In this document: one piece after another, positions 24,461 through 36,514 of the stretch
Position numbering within the stretch: position 1 is the first letter of the stretch
Layout: each line of letters opens with the position of its first letter
Origin: Pseudopithomyces maydicus
Lineage: Eukaryota > Ascomycota > Dothideomycetes > Pleosporales > Didymosphaeriaceae
DNA length: 64,000 bases
Reading direction: 5' to 3'
Assembly (NCBI GenBank): GCA_026873275.1
Contig: JANTUC010000007.1
Span: forward strand, 1-64,000
Notes under the pieces: model-generated
What the model saw: only the letters and a program-made list of their open reading frames with translations
What the model was told of the DNA's origin: nothing
Database searches by the model: none
Position numbers and translations under genes: made by a program

Positions 24461-25624
24461 CGAACAAGCGAAGGTGTGTACAGAACGAGAGTCTGGGTGA
24501 GAGAATGACTGTGATAGATATCAATCCCCAGTTCTCCAGACGTCCTTTGCTCTTATACAAAGTCCCACGATTCATTTCTGGGCGACGATTCCGATTCTGA
24601 CAACTCATGCCTGAGGTGATCTTTCTCGGTGGAGACTTTTTCGTCCAACGTCGCGGCCATGATGACGAATGGGTTTCAAATTGAGGCTATGGTACCCTCC
24701 CAAAGTCGCCTAAAATACACAAAAGACACTTATCGTAGCATTTTTTGCCGTGCACTCGTCAGCATTTCGATAATGGAGGAAGCGTCGTCGTCTTGCCAAG
24801 ACGTTGCGCCTGATTTAGTTAGCAGCCGCGTATGCTTTTCACGGTGCTAGTGGGGCTTCTTCCACCTAAGCTCTCGTCCATCCCTGAGTAGTCGAGCCTC
24901 ACTACCCAGTTTTAATCATGAACGGCGAATAGACTGTTCTCTGATTACGCGCTTTGAGCATCGCGCCTCTCCCGTTTGCGCCGTGCTTCCCAGGCAAGTA
25001 GGAAGACTGAATTGAACGACCAAAGTGACTCCACAAAAAGCTCTTGCTATGGTGTTTTAGCGTGTTTTAGTGCACGACTCGAACTTAAAATTCCCGATAA
25101 CCCTGGAATGAAACATATCGCATGCTAGGTTCTGACTCCGGGGTTTTTACCAAGAACGTCATAAGTCGGAAGCAGCGCTCCGAGCTGGCCCCAGCAGAAT
25201 CTGTATTGACTGATAGATTGAACTGCAGTGCCTGGGCATTATGCGGGAAACGCTTCAACTAATCATATATCTACCTCGCTGTTGTTGTGTAGGCGCTTAT
25301 GTACAAGCTGGGGCGATTTCAGCTTTTGGGGCCAGCTTTGTCGATCTTTTCGTATAGCAACCGAAACAAGCCCCCAAATCGCTGCAACCACCATCAACGA
25401 TAATTATAGATATGTTGTGCGATACCTCTCTTCAACAATCAATGGATGGGAAAATTGCCCCAGATCGTACCAATCAGTCCAGTGGACATGCAGGCAATGG
25501 CACACGGGACGGAAGGCAATATTTAATGTCCAAAAAATCTACGAAGTTTGGCATCTAACATTCTGTTCACCATTTTTCCCGAAATCGATTCTATACCATC
25601 ACCCCCAAACGCTCCGGGTTGAGC
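24461..25624. other. Intergenic, divergent promoters, no gene seen
   Basis: Lies between the minus-strand dioxygenase and the plus-strand membrane-protein gene, so it should hold both promoters. Open frames here (24629, 25228) have no family features. Confidence 0.5.
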
Positions 25625-27825
25625 ATGGAACCTATTCGATTCTCGTCGAGCTCACCAAAGCGGGACCATTCTTGTGATGCTTTCTCGCGAGATCTGACAG
25701 TTCTGTCTGGCGTAACAACCGAACACCAGACTAAGAAGAACGCTTACTGCGACATTGCAGGTCTCTGCGCAGTAGTGATAGTGCCAATAGCTGTCTGTAC
25801 TGGTGTTATTTTGTGGATGATCTTTGGCAACCTGGTCCCTACGTCGACCTGCCCTGATGCGGATATGTGTTTGACAGCGACTCAGTTAAATAATTCCATA
25901 TCCGATAGCTACATTGTTGATGTTCCGGCGGCTCGTCTTGTCTTCATTGCTTCATGGTCTTCTACCATAAGCTTTGGTTTGATAAGTGCTCTGATGACCA
26001 TGTACAGCTTCAGCCTAGCTAAAACGTGGCTACATACGAGCAACTCAAAAGATTCCAAGTCTCGTTGTCCGACACCCTACGAAACAAGTATTATTTTGAG
26101 AGTTCTCAACGCCGAGGTTCTTACGGTCTTTCAGCTCTGGTGGGGGAAGGTAAAGAAAATTTTCTGGAACAAGGAAATTGATTCAGAGGCAAGAACACGA
26201 TCCTCCTCGGGATCCTCGTCGGTCATGCGAGGCGCTACACTGGCATTTGTGATAGCAATAATTGCTGGGTATGTGTCAATCATCTCGCTGCATTATTGGG
26301 CTAATATAGATCCCCAGTGTACTAGTACAAGCGACGGATACCTATCTGCACATAGTCACCGAATCCATTGAGTTTCTTGAGCTACGCTCCGAGTCACCTG
26401 AAAGTCTTCTTTATAGCGTTGGGTTTGCACCAGTATGCTGGAATCGAACTCAAGAGGGGAACGACACCCACGATACCGCCGAATATTGGGGTTGCGCAGC
26501 AGGCGCGACAAAGGTTGACAATATATCGCTTATTTCGATGATCAGGACGAATAAAAGTACCTCTGGTAAGGCAGTCAGGTTGGGTCTCGTAGACATTTCT
26601 GCAGAAAAGTTTCAAGATCCCCTACAGCCAAATGACACCGATGTCGCTTTATTGATGCCCAGGGTACCGTTGGAATCCATTGATTGGCACGCCACGACAT
26701 TTGGTGTTTCAACCCAGTGCCGCGCCTTGCGCAAGGATTCTTGTTCGTTCGACGATCCCACACGAAACAATATCACAGGGGACCCCGTGGCGCCTTTCCA
26801 TTGCAAAGATGATAAACTTGGCCTGAGTGTAAATGGAACGATAATTCCGCGTGAGCCGCAGTATCAATTCGTTGATTTTCATCGGTATTTCAAGCGTCCG
26901 GTAGTATTTGAAGAGCGTCAACCGTCACCGGAAAATCTGGAAGGCGCATTGAACAAACCAATCAAAGACTGGGTCACAACAGCCGGTCAGAGTGTTTTCC
27001 GCAATCCCTGGAATTGGAGGGTTTTTGTGACACAGGGTAATCTGCTGGAAGACACAAATATAGACGAGTTGGAACTCTGGACACCGTTTGACGGCTACGT
27101 TTCAGCAATATTCCTAGATTGTGACACATCAGGTGAGTATGACTCTTAAATCCACACATAAAAACGAAGTCTAACATACACTAGTATGGGATGTACGATA
27201 TACCATGGTAAACCATGAATTGAAATTTCTAAATCGAACCCGCAGCAATAGCAGTACTACAGGAACAATTAGCATGCCACTTTCGGAGCTATGGAACCTT
27301 GCTCCCAGTGTATTTCAAGATGCTTTGGAAGAATCTTGGGTTTTCGGTGGCGGAAAGAATCTCAATGACCGAGTGTTTGCATACAGCAGAGCAATCAGTC
27401 GTAACTTTGTCAGTCAGTTAGGCGAGATGATTGAGCCTCGACCAACTCTAAGTGCCCAGTCGAGGACCAAGCGCATTGTTACCAGGGTACCGAAAGCTGC
27501 TTTATGGTCATTGTTGTCCGGTAACATCCTATTCATGCTGCTTGGACTTGTTTTTGCAGTCATGGCGGTTCATGCTACTGGTTCTTCGGCCGTTAGCCAG
27601 CTCTCTCTTCGGCTGAACATCACCGGTCTCACGGCCCTTGGTTTTGAAGGAAGTTTCGCAGAGAAACGTGTTAAAGAGTGTAAAGATCTATTCGAGGAAC
27701 ATGCTGCCAGTAATACTGCGAACATCATTGTTAAGCGGGTCCATGTGGAGGAGACGGACTGCGGCGGTGCAGCTTTCACTTTGATGGAAGAATCTCACGA
27801 CCAAATCGTGGCGCAAAAAGTTTAA
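25625..27825 (+). CDS. Large membrane protein with extracellular domain (unknown fungal family)
   Basis: Three exons, 25625-26268, 26318-27132 and 27185-27825, with 49- and 52-bp introns (GTATGT-CAG and GTGAGT-CTAG); product 699 aa. The first intron is needed to leave a stop-bound frame and restores the segment VLVQATDTYLHIVTES. Transmembrane segments lie near residues 48-70, 100-130 and 200-220, and a last one near residue 605-630. Between the third and fourth lies a large domain with N-glycosylation sites and paired cysteines, so it should face outside or the lumen. I know this architecture from many uncharacterised ascomycete proteins and no function is established. Nothing is broken. Confidence 0.75.
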
Positions 27826-28413
27826 TTGGACTTTGTGCGTCATCCTATTGTACAGGGCGTCTGCCGCTTACGGTGTCTGCTGGCCCTCCTTGAAGTCACG
27901 AGGCTAATGTCACTTGTGTAACTTCTTTTTGATTATGGCAGTGCTTGCGTTTCATAGATTTTAACTTTTATTGGTAGATTAAAAGATCATTCACTTTGAT
28001 TTGTTGGGATTTATTCACCAAAAAATGAAAGATTTTATCGGACACCCAGCAGGCTAAGCACTGAATAGGCGAGGGATGAGGGTTAATGAGCCAGAATACA
28101 TGTATAGCAGCACTGAAACCCTTGATTCGATCCTATTCTATCACATAACAAGTAACATTCTTTTAGCGCGAGCAATGATTTCTTGGGGGAGTGATGCTGA
28201 ATGCTGGTCAGCTGGATCGGCATATCTCGTATCCATACTCAGCGGCTATGCTCGGTCAGTATTAGCGCTGACCTGCCACGCTGCTAACCAAATATTAAAC
28301 TTTCATGGCAAAGACGACATCTTTCCTGTTCGTGCTGTTCGTTGAGTCTCTGTTCAAGTCCAATCTAGTGTTCACAAGAATAGCAAAATTATTGATTACG
28401 CAAATTTCTACAT
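27826..28413. other. Intergenic, no gene seen
   Basis: AT-rich spacer with the presumed halogenase promoter. The frames at 28076 and 28305 have no support. Confidence 0.5.
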
Positions 28414-30169
28414 ATGACCATCGCGAAGATGACGGCACCAATACCAGATTATACCCAGGTTCTCGTTATTGGTGGGGGGCCAGCGGGTTCTTATGCTGCT
28501 TCAGCGCTAGCCCGGGAGGGGATTGAAGTCGTGGTGCTAGAAGGCGACAAGTTTCCCAGGTTAGTGTAGCCGTCAAGTAATAACCCACTGCACAGCGATG
28601 CTCAACCATGTAGATACCATGTGGGCGAGAGCATGCTGCCTTCTCTACGCTGTTTCTTGCGGTTCATTGACCTCGATGCGACGTTCCAAGAACACGGTTT
28701 CTATAAGAAAATAGGTGCCGCATTTGTGTTAAACAACAAAGATCCAGCTTACACTGATTTCCTCGACGCTGGCGGCCCGGAAGGCTATTCTTGGAATGTC
28801 ATACGTTCTGAGGCCGACAACCTTATCTTTAGGCACGCAGGGACGAGCGGAGCCGAGATTTTCGATGGTGTAAAAGTGACTAGCATCCATTTCGAGCCGC
28901 CTGCAGGTTCGGAATCTATCGATCAGAATGTGCGGGATCCTGGACAGCCACTATCGGCGAGTTGGACACGGAGAGCAGACGGCTCATCTGGTGTGATCAA
29001 TTTCGATTATCTTGTTGACGCCAGCGGTCGAATGGGCATCATGAGCACGAAATATCTCAAGAACCGCCGTTACAACGAGGGTCTGAAGAACATTGCTCTT
29101 TGGGGCTATTGGAAAGGCGCTGGGATCTATGGCACTGACACACCTCAGCAAGGTGTCCCGTACTTTGAGGCTTTATCAGGTTCACCACCCTTCTCTACTG
29201 AACATGAATCCAGCTGACATTTGTTGTAGATGGCAGCGGTTGGGCCTGGTTCATTCCTCTCCACGACAATACTACATCGGTTGGCTTAGTCATGAATCAT
29301 GAGGCTGCTATCCGTAAAAAGAAACAGATGAATTCCCCAGGCGACAAGGTGTTTTATCACGAGATGCTGAAAACCACACCGAGGTTCCTCAACCCAATGA
29401 TTTCTGACGCTACACTAGTTTCCGAAGTCAGGTCGGCGTCAGATTGGTCATACAGCGCTTCGTCTTATGCAAGCCACAATGTTCGGATTGTAGGCGATGC
29501 TGGTTGTTTTATTGACCCTTTCTTCTCTTCTGGTGTTCACCTTGCTATCTCTAGCGCGCTATCGGCTGCCGCGACAATATGCGCCTCCATTAAAGGCCAG
29601 TGCAGTGAGAAAGAGGCCGCGGGGTGGCATTCGAAACGGGTAGCTAGAAGCTACACGCGCTTTCTTCTAGTTGTCTCAAGTGCATTAAAACAGATCAGCC
29701 AGCCTGACGAAGCGATACTAAGCGGTTCAGATGAAACGGGCTTCAAGCGGGCATTCGACCACTTTCAAACTAGTAAGCGGTTCAGATAAACTCGAACTAA
29801 CGCTGATCAGCTATAGTAATCCAAGGGATCTCCGATGTGAATGCCGTTGGTACACAAGAAGAAGTCGCCAACGCGATCAGGTTCTCATTCGACGCGTTTT
29901 TGGCCCCGTTGGAGAATGCCAAAGGCGATGATGTCCTTAGAAGGGTTGATGATATGGCAAGCCCCAAAACTGCGAAAAATCTCCAGCAGTATCTCACGCC
30001 CGAAGAATTGGAGATACTGGAATCCTTACGCGCAAAGACGACAATAATGAAGGCGGATATTATCGACTTAGATAACTTTACCTCTGATAGTATCGATGGG
30101 CTCGTGTTGAAGCTGGTCTACGGAGATCTGGGTCTGATGATACCAAAGAGTTCTATGGCGCGTATGTAA
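28414..30169 (+). CDS. Flavin-dependent halogenase (fungal phenol-halogenase type)
   Basis: Four exons, 28414-28559, 28614-29179, 29230-29772 and 29817-30169, with introns of 54, 50 and 44 bp; product 535 aa, normal length. The FAD-binding motif GGGPAGSYAA starts at about residue 20. VGESMLPS and a following FYKK segment match the region that holds the catalytic lysine in fungal halogenases. The halogenase signature WxWxIP is present as WAWFIP at about 242-247, created by splicing of intron 2. GDAGCFIDPFFSSGVH, the second flavin motif, lies in exon 3. The enzyme uses FADH2, oxygen and halide to halogenate an aromatic, often polyketide, substrate. No flavin reductase or synthase gene is adjacent. 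Alternative: a related FAD monooxygenase, but WxWxIP makes halogenase more likely. Confidence 0.9.
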
Positions 30170-30818
30170 TATGATGTGTATTGATAAACGGAATACTCGA
30201 AAGATGGAGGCCAAGGCTTTACTAAGGTGATAAAGATTGAAAATTTAGGAGGCTCAGGACTCATAGCTGTTTTTGGATTTCTCTGTTTGGAGATATAGGT
30301 GATTAAGCAAACATTAGCGACGAATGTGGCCTGAAGCTCTCGCACGAGATCCCAGCGATCTGCCTGCCAAGGATGGACTTCGAAAAACCGTGAAACGGCC
30401 CAAGCACTGCACTAGCGACGTCGCGCATCATTTTGCATGCCATGATCGATTTGATTGGACAAGTTCAGTCTAGCAGGTGCTCAGTGGGACGTTAACTGGC
30501 CCCAGCCTAGCAAAACTCCAGCACCTTTTCGTAAAGAAATTCATACTACTCTAGGAGAATCTCGCACGTGTCGGACATAAAACAGCGTTTGGCACGGAGA
30601 ATAGATAGAGTAAAAACATCATCTGAGGAGTTTACAAGGGCTTTATTTGCGCTGAGCCACAGGTATTTAAATGACGTAACAAGACTCCTTTGTATACAAG
30701 TCCAAACATTTCCACAGCAAGAATCAACTCAATATCCAGATCCTTGTATCACTTTACATTCATTCTCTTACAGTTTCATCAATCGGCTATTTAAGATATT
30801 CTTGTTGTTTATTCGAAC
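30170..30818. other. Intergenic, no gene seen
   Basis: Spacer and promoter region of the small secreted protein that follows. No supported frame. Confidence 0.5.
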
Positions 30819-31238
30819 ATGTACTTCACAACCATCTTTCAAGTCGCTCTCTTAGCTACCACCACAACCGCAGCAGCAGTTCCTTCTTCGCTCAACTCTC
30901 GCGAGGCGGTATGCGGTGTCTGGTACGACGATTACCTTGGCCCCGGTAGTGCTGGAGATGTATACGGCACCGGCCAGTGCCAGCAGATGAAGAAGCCAGG
31001 AGAAGGTCCCAATGATCAGTCCTCATACACCTTCAAAATGAAAGGTGCCTGCATTCATTGCGACTTTTATTCGTAAGTAGATTGGTTTTTGGTTGGATGG
31101 CTGGGCTTTCTAGATGCTGAGCTAATGACGTTCAGTGATGAGAACTGCGGGCAGGGCATCGGTAGCGTGGGAAATAATCGGGGAAACGATTGGGACCACC
31201 AGTGGACATATGGTGTGGCCAAAAGCTTCAGGTGCTAG
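30819..31238 (+). CDS. Small cysteine-containing secreted protein
   Basis: Two exons, 30819-31072 and 31136-31238, with a 63-bp GTAAGT-CAG intron; product 118 aa. A signal peptide covers about 20 residues (MYFTTIFQVALLATTTTAAA). The mature protein of under 100 residues has six cysteines, enough for three disulfides, with the spacing VC, GQC, GAC, HC, NC, and a C-terminal RC right before the stop. Aromatic residues and Gly are frequent. Family not recognised. Size, secretion and cysteine count fit an apoplastic effector or antimicrobial-type protein; no toxicity can be inferred. The frame downstream of the stop (to 31503) is not continued by any splice signal I could find. Confidence 0.7.
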
Positions 31239-31799
31239 GCATTCTCGGGTCACTGGAGTTGGTCATCTAGTTCAGGGTGATGACTGTTCTGGTCGTCCTG
31301 GCGTGTGGGTGCAATCATTAGAATTTGTCGATGTTAAAGACACTGTGGGCAACTATGATGGGGGAGCTGTTGTCGCATACTGGTGCATTGGGTTAGATTA
31401 TGTTTGCTTTAAACTAATAGGCACCAAAATCTATGATCAAAACAATGAAAAAGCATACATCTACGAAGCATTCACACTTGATATACTGAAGGTCGTGTGT
31501 TAGAAACAGCAACTTACAGGCCCTCTTCTGTTCCATTGCCTGTCAATTCTGGGCACTATATACAGATATCGGTACGTATTGATAAAGAAGTCTTGGGCCA
31601 CAATTTGATTTCCCAATATCAGCCGGTATTATATGGGGCAATCTAAATGCCCCATGTGTGCCCCATATCAACTGCCGAGAACGAGAAGAAGCCGGATACG
31701 CATATATCTCGAGTGCCGAACGATATATGTACAATCTGCCTCTCGCTCTTTCAGTGTTGTCTTCTTGAAACCGTTACGATTCTTCGCACGTGTTCAACA
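31239..31799. other. Intergenic with short inverted repeat
   Basis: Contains the AA9 promoter. An inverted repeat of ATATGGGGCA and TGCCCCATAT lies at about 31631-31668, about 135-170 bases before the AA9 start codon, with an extra GCCCCAT copy inside. It may bind a regulator, but it matches no site I can name with confidence. Confidence 0.4.
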
Positions 31800-32595
31800 A
31801 TGCGTTCACTCTTGACATTAGCGCTAGCGGCAACCGCCCAAGCCCACTGTCAGTCATCTCACTACACATTTGAATGCACGTTGACGCTTTTTAGATCGAT
31901 TCTCGAAGATCGTCATCAATGGTACACCCGAAGCGCAAGAATGGACAGCCGTCCGGCAAACGAAGAACTACCAAGGTAACCAGGGAGTGACCAGTGTGAG
32001 CAGCGCTGATATGCGCTGTTTTCAGAACAGAGCTGGGTCATCGACCGCCACTATCGCGGCTGGAGATACACTTGGGTTCGTCGCGAACGCTATGGTGTCG
32101 CATTTCGGCCCTGTGCAGTTCTACATGGCCAAGGTACCCGACAGCACGAACATCAATACATGGGAGGCTGCAGGCAATGTATGGTTCAAGGTCGGAGCTA
32201 TCAGTGCTGTTCAGGGCAATGGGCCGTTGACTAGTGACGAGAAGACGTGGCCGGCGTACAGTAAGTAGTAGATCTCATGTATGACTAGGAGCTTTCACTG
32301 ACCATGCCATCTAGAGAAAACTATTGTGGACTTCCAAATCCCGAAAAGCGTCCCAAGCGGCAAGTACCTTGTGCGCGTCGAGAGTATCGCACTGCATCAA
32401 GCACAGTCAGTCGGTGGCGCGCAGATGTATCTCAGTTGCGCACAAGTTGAGGTGACGAATGGTGGAAACGGTAGTCCTGGGCCACTGGTTGGGTTTCCAG
32501 GCGCCTATAGCGCTAATGATCCGGGACTTCTGTGGTCCTACTACCCGCTCGCAACGAGTTACAAAGCCCCGGGGCCTGCCGTGTGGACTGGCTGA
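31800..32595 (+). CDS. AA9 lytic polysaccharide monooxygenase
   Basis: Three exons, 31800-31848, 31895-32260 and 32315-32595, with 46- and 54-bp introns; product 231 aa, a single catalytic domain without a cellulose-binding module. A 15-residue signal peptide ends in AQA, leaving His as the first mature residue as the copper histidine brace requires. The first intron splits the codon right after this His. The second brace His is in SHFGPVQFYMAK, and the axial Tyr lies in GGAQMYLSCAQVEV together with the conserved Gln/Cys. The enzyme oxidatively cleaves cellulose or related glucans outside the cell using copper and a reductant. All active-site residues are present, so it should be functional. 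Confidence 0.92.
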
Positions 32596-32788
32596 AATCA
32601 TTAGGTATTACTGGATGCGCTTCGTTTATGGTAGCTAGTCTGAATTCCTTGAGCCAGTGTTCTAGGCCGGATCTATTTCTGTACAACTCTAAGTGTGACT
32701 TGAGGAATGCAAGCTTTGTAGAGCCGAAAACGGAAACAGTCGTGAACAACAGAAGGCTATATGCTAGAGTCAGAATTTAACAGAAATT

Positions 32789-33352
32789 ATGTTTTTCAAA
32801 TGTCTCCTAATCAAAGCTCATATGTTGTCCGATAAAATATTGGCACTCGTTTGCCTCATTTCACCCATGTTTCAACCCATCGTTGATGCACATCTTAACC
32901 GCCACGCCGAACAACTTCGAACTTGTGGTGTGATTCTGCATGATCTTCCCGAAAATCTTGCTAGTTCATTTTGTTCGTCATACGCTGGCGTACCCGACGT
33001 GACTGCCGCTCACACCTCCACGATCAATCTTAGCAGTTCGCCTTCCGGCAGCGCATCATTGACGACCTCCCAAACAGGAAGCAGTTTGTAGGTCAACGAA
33101 GTGTCTAAATTGAACCCATACTGACCCACCTCACTCGCAAGGTCTGGATCCCAGCTGTCAACCTCAACTACAGTGTCGCAACCTACACCTTTCCCTACTC
33201 CGACGCGGTCTGCCTCAACTCATGTGACCGACACTTCAGCTGAGCCAGTCTGCACTGTACATATCACTAGCCCTGTTTTGCTATTCATAACAGAGACAGC
33301 CACTATGTATGTCGTCTGTAATCTTTATTCCCAGTTATTGTGGCCCTATTGA
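32789..33352 (+). CDS. Putative secreted Ser/Thr-rich protein
   Basis: Two exons, 32789-33087 and 33142-33352, with a 54-bp GTAGGT-AAG intron; product 169 aa, or 158 aa from the second ATG at 32822. Starting at the second Met gives a signal-peptide-like hydrophobic stretch. A short domain with ASSFCSSY, a motif common in uncharacterised fungal secreted proteins, is followed by a Ser/Thr/Pro-rich stalk of about 60 residues. The 3' end is uncertain; a further intron could extend it. No enzyme family recognised. It lies 193 bp after the AA9 gene on the same strand. Confidence 0.4.
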
Positions 33353-33731
33353 CCATGACAAGAACCAGCACAGTCGTTGTTCGGCGAGAACGAAAACGTA
33401 TACCCGCGCAATTTTGCCCAGAGGTCGGTGTACCGTGTTTGTTAGCTGGAATGGATTACGAGATCATCTCTGAAGGGTGTCTTAGGTTCCTTAATTCTGG
33501 TATGACTGTTGCCTAGGTGGTGACAAACTTCATGCTTAATTGTAAACACGAGCATAATTACTATGTAGATATGTCCAGATCCAATATAATCCTGTTCCTG
33601 GATCGTGCCTAGTGGGTAAAAATGTGATGTATTTGTCGTCAATAGAAATGCATCGGACGGGTCATAGGATATCCCACAAAACTAATTCGGAGCATTGGCA
33701 AAGCAACTGAAGAAGTCCATTGTTTCTAGTT
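33353..33731. other. Intergenic between convergent genes, no gene seen
   Basis: Short AT-rich spacer before the 3' end of the minus-strand aldolase. Confidence 0.5.
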
Positions 33732-34922
33732 CTATTCGACACCTTGACCCTTTAGCTTCAAGTCTTCAGGATCATGCGAAACCTTGAGTTTCTTCGAGTA
33801 GTGTGCTTCGCCCTTCAATACATCGGCAAACAGCTGGCCAAGCTTACTAATCGCATCTTCTCCGATCTGATAGTGTATGACCAATCTCGGACCTCTTATA
33901 ACGAGACCATACTGCTGACCCACCTCAATGTAATGGTTGAGTTCGACACCGCTCCCTTCGAGATCTAGCCACACCATGTTCGTGTCCACGGGGTAGCTTG
34001 TCTTGCCACCCAGATCAATCCACATCTTTTCGATCTTCTTCGCGTTTCCGTGGCTCTGCTTGAGCTTGCCACCCAGGAAAGTCTCCTCTACCGCAACACG
34101 AGCGGGCGCCGCGACGATGCCGGCTTGACGCAGACCACCTCCGATCGACTTGCGTATCCATCTCGAGCGCTTGATAAAAGCCTTCGTGCCGATGATGATG
34201 CTGCCGATCGGCGCACCAAGACCTTTGCTAAAGCAGAGACTCACGCTGTCGAACTCGGCGCAGAACTCCTTGAGCGTTCCCGCACCTGCTGCGACGGCCT
34301 CCCACAGTCGCGCGCCATCCAGGTGCATTATTATCCCATTCTCCCTGCCGAACGCTGAGATCTTTCGAACTTCTTCGAGCGGCATGATTGTCCCGTTCAG
34401 TGTGTTTTCGAGCGATATGACGCGCGTAGGGCATGCGTGTACGTCATCCGATAGTACCGCATATTCCTTGACCTCCTCCAGTGTGATGTATTTCTTGTTC
34501 CTCGGATCAATGGGTTGAACCATCGCCTGGCTTAGAGTGGCCACACCACCCGCCTCATATTGTATTATATGTCCCCTCCTGTCGCAAAGAATGGCTTGCG
34601 GCGGCGCAGTGAGGTGTGACCGCAAAGCGACTTGGTTGCCCATTGTACCGGATAGTACGAGCAGGGCGTCTTCCTTGCCAGTGAGGTCTGCAATGAAACG
34701 TTCGAGCGCGATAGTCGTGGGGTCTTCCATTGTGACGTCGTCGAGGAGAGAGCATTGCGCGATTGCATTGAGCATGGAGGCGGTGGGCGTGGTGTGCACG
34801 TCAGATCGAAAGTCATATGCTGCTGGGTTCTTTGCGTTGCCCCAAGCAGTCTCCCCTTGTGTAGGGCCATTCTGGGTGGACGACTTCGTGCCGTTGGCAG
34901 TATAGGCTGCGAATTCTGACAT
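33732..34922 (-). CDS. Threonine aldolase (PLP-dependent, L-allo-threonine type)
   Basis: Single exon, 396 aa. It cleaves L-threonine or L-allo-threonine to glycine and acetaldehyde in the cytosol, using pyridoxal phosphate. The fold type I landmarks are visible: FRSDVHTTPT near the N-terminus, GTMGNQVALRSH near 92, the PLP aspartate in HLDGARLWEA near 202, and the Schiff-base lysine in CFSKGLGAPIGS at about 233. There is no targeting signal. The first 30 or so residues are a variable Thr/Asn/Gln-rich extension. Whether it is the primary aldolase or a paralogue tied to a special amino-acid precursor cannot be told. Confidence 0.92.
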   Translation of the reverse strand: MSEFAAYTANGTKSSTQNGPTQGETAWGNAKNPAAYDFRSDVHTTPTASMLNAIAQCSLLDDVTMEDPTTIALERFIADLTGKEDALLVLSGTMGNQVALRSHLTAPPQAILCDRRGHIIQYEAGGVATLSQAMVQPIDPRNKKYITLEEVKEYAVLSDDVHACPTRVISLENTLNGTIMPLEEVRKISAFGRENGIIMHLDGARLWEAVAAGAGTLKEFCAEFDSVSLCFSKGLGAPIGSIIIGTKAFIKRSRWIRKSIGGGLRQAGIVAAPARVAVEETFLGGKLKQSHGNAKKIEKMWIDLGGKTSYPVDTNMVWLDLEGSGVELNHYIEVGQQYGLVIRGPRLVIHYQIGEDAISKLGQLFADVLKGEAHYSKKLKVSHDPEDLKLKGQGVE

Positions 34923-36514
34923 GTTACAGAGAACCGACGAAGCGTGAAGCCTACGGGGAATGGGGATAGTGGGGTGAGGCAGGGGTATTCACTGATGCTG
35001 GACTTCAGTGAGGGTGTTACCGCTCGATTATGTTGATGTTCAGTCAGCAGGTGGGTCACTCCACACACCGAAAGACCTATACAATGAGCACAACCACGGT
35101 GGAGGCATGAGGGGCGACGGTCAGTTATCTAGTGATAGTCGGAATGGGTTTCGACAGCGGATGCATGTGGGGACGATTGCGCCGAGGCACGCTAGACTCG
35201 GGGAGGAATGCGCCGGCGAACTTCACTCCGAGCCATTCACACCGAACACTCCCATCGTATCAAAAAACATGTACCTGCAGGTACTCCAGCTAGTCGAGCT
35301 TTTAGTGGTGTAAAGCTACTATATCTTACGTGATGGACTGGCTTCTTGGGATCAATTCTGCGCATATCATCGGCGTACGTTTCGTCCTGCCGAAGCATCC
35401 TAAAGGACTTGACATCATCGGAGTTGAACCTGGACTATGGTGCATGGCTTCGTGGTCTTCAGATGCCTGTAGGTGTGATCGTGTATTCCCGTTTCATCGT
35501 GTGATCCATCAAAACCCATGGCTGGAGTTGGCATGATCTGTGTAGGTCTTCACGACGATCAACGACATCAATGAACGACATCCGAGCTGTCTAACGGGCC
35601 TATAGTCACACTTGCCGATTTCGAACAAAACAAATAAAATGATCTATACCAATCTGGTCATATGTACTGCATTTCGGCTGTTTAGAATTCATTTCAGTCT
35701 TAGAGCCAAACAACTCACGATTGATTATATTCGAAAATTTTTATACAGTCACAAGAGGGGATGACAGCTTTTTTTCTATCCATTTTCACTCAGTTAGCTC
35801 TACACTCAGCTGCTATCTTTCTTCACAAACAAAAAATTCGAAAATTTTCCCAAGATAACCACATTATGAGCATACTGTTCTATGCCGATAAAGCCGCAGT
35901 CGCCGAAACATCACCTTCCAACACGACCAGCTTTGATACTTTAATACCACCCGAAACAAATTTCTACGCTAAGCAGGTCATGATTCCTAAGAAACAACAC
36001 CGCTCTAAATTCAACATCGTCAGTCATAATACCCGCTGAGCTCGTGGCAACTCCTCGAAAGTTCTGCTTTAATACTCAAGACTTCCACCAAAGATGACAA
36101 CCCCCGCTCAACAGATATAATGCCTCCCATGAAGCTATTAGACCCGGAAAATACTCTAGCTAGATGAGCTGATACCTTCTTCAATGAGTACTTACACAGC
36201 CACAGATTTGTGAGCGGGGATTAGTTGCTACACCAAAAGTGTGCTGCGGGGAGTTTGTAACATATGGAACACGAACTTCACGATCTTAAGCCAGTTCCAC
36301 CGTGGAATGCCGGCTCAGAAAAGACTAGTCGTAGATATTCCCACCCATTGATACTTTTAATTGTTGTCGTGACATTATTTGAAGATTGATAATGCACAAT
36401 AGCGGTTTAGTATATGGTGCTAGGGATATGGAACCTCTGACAGACATACGCGGCATTTTCCATCGTACCTAATCATCATTAACAACCACAAGAACAGATG
36501 CTTTGTGGATAAAC
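34923..36514. other. Intergenic, no gene seen
   Basis: 1.6 kb without a supported gene. Frames at 35008, 35330 and 35761 are short and featureless. TTCGAAAATTTT occurs twice (about 35728 and 35837), probably by chance. Confidence 0.45.
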
